28,297 nt of DNA from JANMEB01 sp041740495. GTDB lineage: Bacteria > Planctomycetota > Planctomycetia > Pirellulales > Pirellulaceae. This document shows positions 16,980-24,185 of the stretch, one piece after another. Position 1 is the first letter of the stretch. Each line of letters opens with the position of its first letter. The position numbers and the translations under genes are program-made. The notes below the pieces were generated by a model. It was not told the DNA's origin. It saw nothing but the letters and a program-made list of their open reading frames with translations, and did not search any database. The stretch spans positions 1 through 28,297 of the forward strand of contig JBGSLW010000007.1 in assembly GCA_041740495.1 (NCBI GenBank), given 5' to 3'.

Positions 16980-19559
16980 GTGTGTAACTGGCCAATACGA
17001 TTCGCAGTCGCGGCGACGTTCGTCTGCGGCCTTTGGACAAGCGCCGTTGTGGCCCAATATTCCGTGCTGGCGCCGACGCCGCTGCTGCAGCAACAGTCGT
17101 TTTGGGACAACCGGGACTGGGATTGGTACGCCGCCAACATTCCGTTGTTCGAATGCCCGGATGGCGACCTGCAAACGACGTACTACTACCGCTGGGAGCT
17201 GGTGACCAAGCATCGGACGTACGGTTCGCCTGTTTCGGGTTATTCGTTCACCGAGTTTATCGACCGTCCATATTGGTCGGGGGCGTACGGGGCCATCTCT
17301 TGCCCCGCGGGCCATCAGCTTTATGAAATTCGCTGGCTGCGCGATCCGCAGTACGCGGCCGACTTTGCGCGGTATTGGTTTCGGACTCCGGGGGCACAGC
17401 CTCGCAACTACAGCACGTGGTTGGCGGATGCGGTCTGGGCGGTCCATCAGGTACACCCCGACCGGGAGTTGGTCATCGATCTCTTGCCCGATCTGATTCG
17501 CAACTATGCCGGTTGGGAGGATCGCCATTTTGTGCCCGAAGTCGGCTTGTTCTGGCAGACGGGGCACGACGACGGGATGGAGTACAACATCAACAGTCGG
17601 CAGACGCAGGACATCGTCCGCGGCGCGCCGGGGTATCGACCCACGTTGAACAGTTACCTGTGGGCGGATGCCTTAGCTATCGCTCGAGTCGCCGAGGTCG
17701 CCGGTCAACCGGGGACGGCGGCGGAATTCCAGGCGAAGGCGGAGGCTCTCAAGCAAAACCTGCAGGCGAAACTGTGGGATCCACAGCGGCAGTTCTTTTT
17801 CCACTTGTCGCAGCGGGACGAAGAAGCGGATGGCTTTCGCGTCCAGGCACTCACGTGGACCCATCAAAGCGGCCGCCACGCCGGCAGCCAATACGGTCGC
17901 GAGTTGATCGGATTTGTCCCGTGGCAGTTCTCGCTGCCGGATGCCGGTCAGGGCTACGAACGTGCCTGGCGGAAACTGGTCGAAGCCGACGGATTCGCTG
18001 CACCCTTCGGACCGACGACTGTCGAGCGGAACGATCCGATGTTTTTGCTCAAACCAACCTGCTGCTGGTGGAGCGGTCAATCCTGGCCCTACGCCACCAG
18101 CCAAACGCTCAAGGCGCTGGCGAATCTACTGCAACGGTATGATCAAGATGCGGTGCGGCCGGGCGATTACTTCGCCTTGCTGCAGACGTACGCGCGCACC
18201 CACCGGAAGGACGGCAAACCTTATCTGGCGGAGGCATGCCATCCGGATACGGGCTCGTTTGCGGGGCACGACAGCTACAACCACAGTGAACATTACTTCC
18301 ATTCGTCGTTCAACGACCTGGTCATCACGGGGTTGGTCGGTCTGATCCCGCGGGATGACGATCTGCTGGAGCTGAAGCCGTTGGCGCCCGCCGATTGGAA
18401 TTATTTTGCGCTGGACGGCGTGCCGTATCGCGGGCGCCTCTTGACCGTATTGTGGGACCGTGACGGCAGTCGCTATCAGCGCGGGCCGGGATTCCGGCTC
18501 TTGGTAGACGGCGGTGAAGTGGCGTTCGCGGAACAACTTGGCCCGCTGCAAGTTCGCTTGCCGGCGGATGTCCGGTCCACGAGCCGTGGCGACGTTGCGG
18601 TTCGCGAAAAAGCGGCGCCGCGAGTCAACTTTGCGGTCAATAACGACGGGACGTACTACCCGCGTTTGGCCGCCAGCTTTTCGCACTCGCATGCTTCTCT
18701 TGCAAAGCTGAACGATGGCAACTTCTGGTACCACCGCGATCCTCCCAATCGCTGTACGTGCGAAGGATCTCCGCAAGCCTGCGACTGGTTGTCGATCGAC
18801 TTGGGGCAGGCCCGGCGGATCGACGAACTGCGACTCTATTTCTTGGACGACGGGGAGCGCGTCGTCCCACCCCGCCGCTACGATGTCCAGTATTGGAACG
18901 GATCCGCATGGCTGGCGATCCCCTGCCAGACTCGAATACCAGATAATCCGCTGGGGCATCGGGCCAACAACATTCGGTTCGCCCCACTGCAGGCTGAGCA
19001 GGTGCGAGTGGTCTTTGACCATGGAGCGGGGGGAAAGACTGGGTTAAGCGAATTCGAGGTATGGGGTCCTGCCGAGTCTCCCTGGTTGGAGCTGCCCCCG
19101 CCAGCCGGCAATCTTGCGTACCGCGCGGCGGACGCCGAATTCCCGCGCGCGCGCGCATCCTTCGCCGATCGGTTCGGAGGCGCAGCGGACAAGGCGATCG
19201 ATGGCAAAACCATTTTCGCACCGCATCCCAACAATCGCTGGACCAGTTACGAATCGCCGAACGAATCGGATTGGTTGGAGTTGGACTGGGGAGCCCCGCA
19301 GGAGTTTTCCCGCGTCGAACTGGCGATTTACGACGACCGTGGGGGAGTCCAGCCGCCGCGCGCGATCCGCATCGAATACTGGAACGGGACAGGCTGGCAG
19401 GAGGTCCAGGACGCGGAGTATTCCCCCGCGCAACCGACCGGTGGTCAGTGGAATGAAATCCGCTTCCGCCGCGCGCGGGCCGGCAAACTCCGCGCCGTTT
19501 TTAGTCACGCCTCGCCCGCGCGCAGTGGCGTCAGCGAAATCCTGGTTTGGAATGATTGA
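16980..19559 (+). CDS. Secreted GH63/MGH1-like glycoside hydrolase with two discoidin-like domains
   Basis: An 859-residue exported enzyme. A signal peptide (MCNWPIRFAVAATFVCGLWT, cleavage near VVAQ) is followed by an (alpha/alpha)6-toroid domain to about residue 540. Motifs consistent with GH63-type/mannosylglycerate-hydrolase-like glycosidases include LFWQTGHDDGMEYNINSR near 196, CCWWSGQSWPYATSQTLKAL near 360 and YNHSEHYFHSSFNDLVITGL near 433. Acidic residues in the first and third are candidate catalytic pair members; I cannot assign them firmly. Two F5/8-type C (discoidin-like) sugar-binding domains follow (about 551-698 and 710-859), each with a WL-x-DLG or WLELDWG element and YWNGSAW or YWNGTGW. 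Substrate is unknown but probably an extracellular glycan. GTG 16980 is chosen by its Shine-Dalgarno. The stop overlaps the ribosome site of the next gene. Confidence 0.82.
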   Translation: MCNWPIRFAVAATFVCGLWTSAVVAQYSVLAPTPLLQQQSFWDNRDWDWYAANIPLFECPDGDLQTTYYYRWELVTKHRTYGSPVSGYSFTEFIDRPYWSGAYGAISCPAGHQLYEIRWLRDPQYAADFARYWFRTPGAQPRNYSTWLADAVWAVHQVHPDRELVIDLLPDLIRNYAGWEDRHFVPEVGLFWQTGHDDGMEYNINSRQTQDIVRGAPGYRPTLNSYLWADALAIARVAEVAGQPGTAAEFQAKAEALKQNLQAKLWDPQRQFFFHLSQRDEEADGFRVQALTWTHQSGRHAGSQYGRELIGFVPWQFSLPDAGQGYERAWRKLVEADGFAAPFGPTTVERNDPMFLLKPTCCWWSGQSWPYATSQTLKALANLLQRYDQDAVRPGDYFALLQTYARTHRKDGKPYLAEACHPDTGSFAGHDSYNHSEHYFHSSFNDLVITGLVGLIPRDDDLLELKPLAPADWNYFALDGVPYRGRLLTVLWDRDGSRYQRGPGFRLLVDGGEVAFAEQLGPLQVRLPADVRSTSRGDVAVREKAAPRVNFAVNNDGTYYPRLAASFSHSHASLAKLNDGNFWYHRDPPNRCTCEGSPQACDWLSIDLGQARRIDELRLYFLDDGERVVPPRRYDVQYWNGSAWLAIPCQTRIPDNPLGHRANNIRFAPLQAEQVRVVFDHGAGGKTGLSEFEVWGPAESPWLELPPPAGNLAYRAADAEFPRARASFADRFGGAADKAIDGKTIFAPHPNNRWTSYESPNESDWLELDWGAPQEFSRVELAIYDDRGGVQPPRAIRIEYWNGTGWQEVQDAEYSPAQPTGGQWNEIRFRRARAGKLRAVFSHASPARSGVSEILVWND

Positions 19560-19565
19560 GGAGGA
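19558..19565 (+). promoter_or_regulatory. Shine-Dalgarno overlapping the previous stop codon
   Basis: GAGGAGGA overlaps the TGA (19557-19559) of the glycosidase gene and lies seven bases before ATG 19573, indicating translational coupling of the two genes. Confidence 0.75.
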
Positions 19566-19572
19566 ACGAACG

Positions 19573-20499
19573 ATGCGGCGGCGAAGCCTGGTGGCGCCGG
19601 ACTGGTGGGATTACACCACGCTCGATCGCGAGCTGTTGGACGATGCGGCTCGGTTGACGGCCGCCGATCTGGTGGGCCTGTCTCGTCCCGGCTTCCAAGT
19701 GCGGATCTACGAGACGCTGGGCGAGTTCTACCTGGCGGAGGCGCTCGAGTACATCGAAGCCTGGCGGCAGGCGACTCCGGAACAGCCGGCTGGTATCTGC
19801 GGCCCGATCGGACCGACCGAGCAACTTCCGTTGGTCGCCCAATTGGTCAACGCGCTGGAGCTCGACCTGCGTCACGCGCATTTTTGGGGGATGGACGAGT
19901 GGGTGTTGGATGGACGCGAAGTTCCCGAATCGTTCCCGTTGAGCTTCGCGCGCACGGATCGAGAGCTGCTGTTCTCCCGAATTCGGCCCGATTTGCGGAT
20001 GCCGGAACAGAACATTCACTTTCCCGCAGCGGACTGCCGCGCCTATATCGCGTCGTGGAGCGCCGCGCGATGCGTCGTGATGCAAGGGGGACAGGGTGAA
20101 GTCAAACATTGGGCGTTCAACGACCCGCCGCGACGCGAGCCTCCGCATGACGCGTCGCCGCCGCCCGCCGCCGAGTATCGGCGGCTCACGACCCGCGTGG
20201 TCGACTTGCATCCGATGACCCTGATCCAAAACGCGCGGACCTCGGGGGGCGGTGTGGTCTCCAACGTTCCCACCCAAGCGGTCACCGTCGGCCCCGTGGA
20301 AACCTGGCGCGCCGAACGCGTCTCGATCTGGCAGGCCGGACAGCACGACAACCCGTTTGGACAGCGCCTCACCGCACTCATGATCAGCCAACGCATCGTC
20401 GATACCTCGGTTCCGATGTCGTTGCTGGCCGACCACCCCAACGTCCGCTTCAGTTATTTCCGCGGCGGGATCGGAACCTGCGATGTCGAAATGCACTGA
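19573..20499 (+). CDS. NagB-like glucosamine-6-phosphate deaminase/isomerase homologue, atypical active site
   Basis: A 308-residue cytoplasmic protein of the NagB/RpiA/SugarP isomerase superfamily. NagB deaminates and isomerises glucosamine-6-phosphate to fructose-6-phosphate. Matching elements are GICGPIGPTEQLPLVAQLVN (phosphate-loop region), FWGMDEWV (Asp108 corresponds to Asp72 of E. coli NagB) and HWAFNDPP near 179. In E. coli NagB the catalytic stretch is D141-G-H143 followed by Glu148; here the aligned residues are Val177-Lys178-His179 and Asp184. The catalytic Asp is therefore absent and the Glu conservatively changed. The region PTQAVTVG...ERVSIWQAG aligns with the later NagB core. 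Translational coupling to the glycosidase and a downstream PIG-L deacetylase suggest an amino-sugar or related pathway. Function may differ from true deamination. ATG 19573 is chosen for its strong ribosome site; ATG 19552 lies inside the previous gene. Confidence 0.8.
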   Translation: MRRRSLVAPDWWDYTTLDRELLDDAARLTAADLVGLSRPGFQVRIYETLGEFYLAEALEYIEAWRQATPEQPAGICGPIGPTEQLPLVAQLVNALELDLRHAHFWGMDEWVLDGREVPESFPLSFARTDRELLFSRIRPDLRMPEQNIHFPAADCRAYIASWSAARCVVMQGGQGEVKHWAFNDPPRREPPHDASPPPAAEYRRLTTRVVDLHPMTLIQNARTSGGGVVSNVPTQAVTVGPVETWRAERVSIWQAGQHDNPFGQRLTALMISQRIVDTSVPMSLLADHPNVRFSYFRGGIGTCDVEMH

Positions 20500-20567
20500 G
20501 GTCCGATCGTCCGCGGATCCATCGAACTCGTATTCGGACGCTGTGTTTTCCCTGTGAGTTTGCTCGC

Positions 20568-21347
20568 GTGACCTGTGCCTTGGCCATCGTCGCTCATCCG
20601 GACGACATCGAATTCTTGATGGCGGGTACGCTGTTGCACCTGGCCGCCGCCGGAGTGGAACTGCATTATTGGACGTTGGCCGACGGATGTTGCGGTTCGG
20701 ACGAACTGGATCGTACGGAGATAGCGCGGGTGCGACGGATGGAAGCCGAGGCCGCCGCCGCGATGTTGGGCGCTACGTACCACCCCCCCATCTGCCACGA
20801 CTTGGAGATCTTTTATCGAACGCCCACATTGAACCAGGTCGCGGCGGTGATCCGCCAAATCGCCCCCGACATCATCTTGACGCACTCCCCACAGGATTAC
20901 ATGGAAGATCACATGAATACCTCGCGGTTGGCGGTGACGGCGGCCTTTGCACGCGGGATGCCGAATTTTCCAGTCGATCCCCCGACTCCTCCACGGAGCC
21001 GACCGGTGGCACTGTACCACGCGCAGCCGTATTTTCACCGCGATCCATTGGGCCACGCGATTTACCCCAACCTCTTCGTCGACGTCACCCACGTGCTGGA
21101 TCGCAAGATCTCGCTGTTGGAATGCCACCACAGCCAGCGCGCCTGGCTCGATCGCAGCCAAGGTCAGGATGCCTACACCCAGACGCTCCGGCGACTGGAC
21201 GCCGAGTGCGGCGCGATGTCTGGGAAATTTACCTACGCGGAAGGATGGCGAAAGCACTGGCACATCGGCTTCGCGACAGCCGATTTCGATCCGCTGCGCA
21301 CGGCCCTACCCGCTGGTCTGATTCTGGCGAAGGAAAGCCACGGATAG
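20568..21347 (+). CDS. PIG-L (LmbE-like) family deacetylase
   Basis: A 259-residue protein with the metal-binding signature of PIG-L/MshB N-acetylglucosaminyl deacetylases: AHPDDIE near the start (His10, Asp12, Asp13) and HSPQDYMEDHMNTSR further on, in which His115 fits the third zinc ligand. Members remove acetyl groups from GlcNAc-containing substrates. The length fits the family. It follows the NagB-like gene by 68 bases; in Bacteroidetes the two domains occur fused in one protein, so this arrangement may be the separate-gene form of that pair. The start GTG 20568 has only a weak GAG upstream, but homology begins right after it. There is no signal peptide, so it acts in the cytoplasm. The neighbouring glycosidase is exported, hence uptake of its product would be needed. 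The substrate is not determinable. Confidence 0.88.
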   Translation: MTCALAIVAHPDDIEFLMAGTLLHLAAAGVELHYWTLADGCCGSDELDRTEIARVRRMEAEAAAAMLGATYHPPICHDLEIFYRTPTLNQVAAVIRQIAPDIILTHSPQDYMEDHMNTSRLAVTAAFARGMPNFPVDPPTPPRSRPVALYHAQPYFHRDPLGHAIYPNLFVDVTHVLDRKISLLECHHSQRAWLDRSQGQDAYTQTLRRLDAECGAMSGKFTYAEGWRKHWHIGFATADFDPLRTALPAGLILAKESHG

Positions 21348-21385
21348 CCAAACGGTGTCGTCAATGGATTCCTTTTACGCGGTGC

Positions 21386-21443
21386 GAGCAATTGAGGACA
21401 ATTGCTCTACGCTCAACGTAGAACAGTTGTCCTGAACTGTTCT
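21386..21443. repeat. Hairpin repeat family, two inverted copies
   Basis: Copy 2 (21386-21410) has arms GAGCAATTG and CAATTGCTC, loop AGGA, then TAC. Copy 3 (21418-21443) is on the opposite strand, with loop TCCT, and has one mismatch at the base of the loop. Together they form a head-to-head pair between two convergent genes, where they could act as a bidirectional transcript end. Confidence 0.82.
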
Positions 21444-21478
21444 CCCCCTGTGAACACACACGTCCACAGCACACTCCG

Positions 21479-21910
21479 CTAATCGTTGCGGGTGGGGGGG
21501 AGCCGAAGAATGACGAAGATCCCCACCAGCGCCAGGGCGACCACCGCCAGCGACACGCTCCAACTGCGGCCGGCGAGCCAAATCGTCAGCGCGACGGCGG
21601 CGACCACAAACCCGACCGCCTTGACTTTGACGGCGGCCCGGACCCCTCCATGCACTTGCCAGTCGACAAGGATCGGGCCGAACCAGCGGGAGCGAAGCAG
21701 ACGTTGATTGAGTCGCGGGGAGGTGCGAACCAGAAAGTAGCTGGTCAGCAGCAGGAACGGCGTCGCCGGCAGTCCGGGCAAGAACGCACCCAGCGCGCCC
21801 AGCACAAAAAAGAACCCCGCACAACCGAGGAACAAACCGCGGCGCCAACCCGAGTTCGAAGGAGGCATGTCGTTTGCGGCCGCATCCGAAACGGAGACCG
21901 GCGGGGTCAT
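21479..21910 (-). CDS. YbaN-like (DUF454) inner membrane protein
   Basis: A 143-residue membrane protein. A polar N-terminus of about 24 residues precedes GLFLGCAGFFFVLGALGAFLPGLPATPFLLL, the DUF454/YbaN hallmark: a helix, then the Leu-Pro-Gly-Leu-Pro-x-x-Pro turn. SYFLVRTSPRLNQRLLRS and WFGPILVDWQVHGGVR follow, both family-typical, and then two more hydrophobic helices near the C-terminus. E. coli YbaN is 125 residues; its role is unknown. Start ATG 21910 is preceded by GGAG at suitable distance on the minus strand; further upstream the frame stays open but overlaps the divergent S41 gene. The two genes share a 74-base intergenic region. Confidence 0.87.
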   Translation of the reverse strand: MTPPVSVSDAAANDMPPSNSGWRRGLFLGCAGFFFVLGALGAFLPGLPATPFLLLTSYFLVRTSPRLNQRLLRSRWFGPILVDWQVHGGVRAAVKVKAVGFVVAAVALTIWLAGRSWSVSLAVVALALVGIFVILRLPPTRND

Positions 21911-21984
21911 GGAACGCTCCGGAGGGAATCGGATTCCACTAGAATCATCCTCATGAACCCGCAGAAATTGTTGGAGGAAAACAC

Positions 21985-23496
21985 ATGGACCCGATTTGGC
22001 TTTCGGCTTTCCTTTCGAGCATTTGCTTTTGGCATAGTACGGTACCACCGTCCGAAACGGAAGGTCCGCGAGTCCGAATGGCAGCCGCGCTCGCCGCGCC
22101 CATTCAGGAATTGCTGGTTAACGGCAATTTCGCCGATTGGAACGATGGGATCCCACGCGGCTGGCAAGTCGGGATCGGCGCCCAGCAGGGGGCCGATGCT
22201 CCCGGTTCCGATATTTCGCGGGGCGACGGGCCGACCTTGAAATTGACCGGCGACGTTCAAACGCGCGTTTGGCGTTTCGTTCAACAAAACGTGACACTGC
22301 AACCGGGCGAGTGCTATCGACTGCGATTTTCTGCTCGAGCCGTCGACGTTCGCCGGGAAGGAAATCAGTTCGATAACTGCTACGTCGGCATCTTCGGCGC
22401 CGATGCCCAGGGAAAGCGAATAGTGCAATCGATTGCGACCGTCTCGCAAGAGACGTGGCTCCCCTCCACACTCTCGGTGCGAATTCCGCGCGGAGTGGCT
22501 CAGGCCAGCGTGATGATTTTCCTTTCCAAGAGCGGAACGCTGGAAGTACGCGATGTCGAGCTGGCGAGGCTGGAGCCGCAACAGAGTTTCGACATTCTGG
22601 TCGAGGAGATGGACCGCAACTATAGCCATTTCGCCACCAAAAAAATCGATTGGCCGAAGCTGGTCGAGCGGTACCGGGCGGCGGGAGAAAAGGCGAAGAG
22701 CGCCGACGAATTCGTGCCGGTCGTCACCAAGATGTTGTCAGAGCTCCAGGATATTCATGTCTGGATTCAGGTGGGCGATCGTCAGATTCCGACCTACCGT
22801 TCGGGGGCGACGACGCGGATCGATTTTGGAAAGATCGATCGCGCGCTGCAAGATCGGCAGTCGTTGGGTTCGTGGGCCGTGTGGGGGAAATCTCCCGACG
22901 GCTTGGGATATGTGCGCATCACGTCGTTGATCGATATTCCTTCGGGCGAGCTCCAGCAGCTCGTGGACGGGATCCAAAAATTATTTGATGCTCCGGGGAT
23001 CGTGATCGACTTGCGTGAGAACATAGGGGGGGCCGAAGGACTGGGTCAACAGATTGCAGCCCTGTTCGCGGACGAAGAACGGGTTTATGCGCGGCAGCGC
23101 GTGCGAAACGGTCCCGCCCACACCGACCTGGTCGAGACGTCGCCTCGGACGATTGCCCCTCGCCAAGGTGGCGCCACCTATCGAGGGCCCGTCGCCGCTC
23201 TGATCGGACCGGGCGCGGTGAGCAGCGCGGAAGGATTCGCCCTGATGCTGAAGGCGCTTCCACAGTGCCAGCTCTTCGGCAGTCCGACGCGGGGGGCCAG
23301 CGGCAATCCGGCGGCGGTGATGCTTCCCAACGGGGTGGATGTCTATTTTTCGCGGTGGGAGTCTTTGGAGCCCGATGGAACGCCGATCGAAGGGCGTGGC
23401 GTCACGCCGGATGTCGAAATCGAGTCGACCGGAAAAGAAGATCGCGTGTTGGCGCAGGCCTGCGAATGGCTCCGTCGCCAACGTCTGGAACGCTGA
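21985..23496 (+). CDS. Tricorn/S41B-like peptidase with N-terminal carbohydrate-binding-like domain
   Basis: A 503-residue protein. The ATG at 21985 has an excellent GGAGG (21973-21977). The first 30 residues (MDPIWLSAFLSSICFWHSTV and onward) are only weakly signal-like. Residues about 43-190 form a CBM4/9-like jelly-roll (LLVNGNFADWNDGIPRGWQVG). A helical segment (FDILVEEMDRNYSHF) and ELQDIHVWIQVG precede the peptidase core. In S41 tricorn-type enzymes the DxH histidine and a Ser in an S-x-x-E setting are catalytic; here SSAEGF (Ser413) fits. The Lys used by Prc/CtpA-type enzymes falls on an Ala in GSPTRGASG, consistent with the Lys-independent S41B subgroup. Substrate and location are uncertain; periplasmic or surface action is likely. 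Confidence 0.85.
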   Translation: MDPIWLSAFLSSICFWHSTVPPSETEGPRVRMAAALAAPIQELLVNGNFADWNDGIPRGWQVGIGAQQGADAPGSDISRGDGPTLKLTGDVQTRVWRFVQQNVTLQPGECYRLRFSARAVDVRREGNQFDNCYVGIFGADAQGKRIVQSIATVSQETWLPSTLSVRIPRGVAQASVMIFLSKSGTLEVRDVELARLEPQQSFDILVEEMDRNYSHFATKKIDWPKLVERYRAAGEKAKSADEFVPVVTKMLSELQDIHVWIQVGDRQIPTYRSGATTRIDFGKIDRALQDRQSLGSWAVWGKSPDGLGYVRITSLIDIPSGELQQLVDGIQKLFDAPGIVIDLRENIGGAEGLGQQIAALFADEERVYARQRVRNGPAHTDLVETSPRTIAPRQGGATYRGPVAALIGPGAVSSAEGFALMLKALPQCQLFGSPTRGASGNPAAVMLPNGVDVYFSRWESLEPDGTPIEGRGVTPDVEIESTGKEDRVLAQACEWLRRQRLER

Positions 23497-23500
23497 ATCA

Positions 23501-23546
23501 GTGCGCCGCGAGGAAAAAGCGCGCCGCGAAGATACAGCGCGCCGCG
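23501..23546 (+). repeat. 18-bp tandem repeat, about 2.5 units
   Basis: Units begin at 23501, 23519 and 23537, each with (G/T)GCGCCGCG at the start; the first two also share an A-rich tail. It begins just after the stop codon of the S41 gene. Confidence 0.7.
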
Positions 23547-23618
23547 TGTCAAGCCCGCTCACTGGCGGCGGATCCTTTTGCCCGCGGAATGCCGCGACGA
23601 AAACTGCATCGCAACGCG

Positions 23619-23744
23619 GAACAGTTGAGGACAACTGTTTTACATTGCACGAGTCGGGGCCAAGTGTAGAACAATTGTCCTCAATTGTTCGACGCAGCGC
23701 AGACGGTCACCCACTGGAGGAACAGTTGAGGACAACTGTTCTAC
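23619..23744. repeat. Hairpin repeat family, three copies in alternating orientation
   Basis: Copies lie at 23619-23643 (plus), 23666-23690 (minus) and 23720-23744 (plus). Stems are GAACAGTTG/CAACTGTT(T), GAACAATTG/CAATTGTTC and GAACAGTTG/CAACTGTTC; the loop is AGGA in each copy's own orientation. The two plus copies are both followed by TACATTG. They lie between the S41 peptidase and the DksA-like gene. Confidence 0.85.
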
Positions 23745-23819
23745 ATTGAACTGTTCTCAAAAAGTTGCGGCGATGGTCATGGCGGTTTGCGGAAATGGTA
23801 AGATGGTGGGAACGAAAAA

Positions 23820-24158
23820 ATGTTCATTGCCGAAAGGAAGACCGTGGTAGATCAGGTCAAGCTCAAGCAGAAACTTCAAGGGAAGCTGGACGAGTTGCTG
23901 GCGCGGGCGGCAGAAATCGAAGAGAAGTTGAGCGATCCGGGCGAGCCGGATTGGGAGGAAAACGCGCTGGAGATGGAGGACGACGAGGTGCGTGCCGGGA
24001 TTGGCGACCTGACCAAGCAAGAGATTCAGGACATCCAACGCACGCTGAAACTGCTCGAATCCGGCCAATACGGGACGTGCACGAAATGCGGAAAGGCGAT
24101 CGATCGCGTCCGTTTGGAGTTGTTGCCTTACACGCTAACGTGCGTGGCGTGTGCTTAG
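23820..24158 (+). CDS. DksA/TraR family C4 zinc-finger protein
   Basis: A 112-residue protein with an N-terminal helical hairpin (QKLQGKLDELLARAAEIEEKL) and a C-terminal C4 zinc finger, Cys87-x2-Cys90-x17-Cys108-x2-Cys111 (CTKCGKAID and TCVAC), the DksA/TraR fold. Such proteins enter the RNA polymerase secondary channel and modulate transcription, often with ppGpp; the short ones may lack DksA activity. The acidic stretch DWEENALEMEDDE lies where DksA has its coiled-coil tip region. The start is uncertain: ATG 23820 has GGTGGG nine bases upstream, while GTG 23844 has AAAGGAAG just before it and would give a 104-residue protein. It converges on rtcB, 27 bases away. Confidence 0.85.
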   Translation: MFIAERKTVVDQVKLKQKLQGKLDELLARAAEIEEKLSDPGEPDWEENALEMEDDEVRAGIGDLTKQEIQDIQRTLKLLESGQYGTCTKCGKAIDRVRLELLPYTLTCVACA

Positions 24159-24185
24159 AGGCGTAGAGGCGTAGCAGCTTAGATT

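Larger units (their letters stand above)
23497..23819. other. Intergenic region of short repeats
   Basis: This 323-base stretch holds no convincing gene. It contains an 18-bp tandem repeat (23501-23546) and three hairpin repeats (23619-23744), described separately. A half-copy like GAACTGTTCT follows at about 23748-23757. Small open frames across it are translated repeat. Confidence 0.75.

Noticed and set aside
15917..17140. Minus-strand 407-codon frame across several genes and hairpin repeats
   Set aside because: It runs antisense to the lipoprotein, secreted-protein and glycosidase genes and translates both hairpin repeats, so it is a shadow.
23497..23819. Small genes in the repeat-rich gap
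   Set aside because: All frames are translated hairpin or tandem repeat and none has a ribosome site plus a coherent protein.
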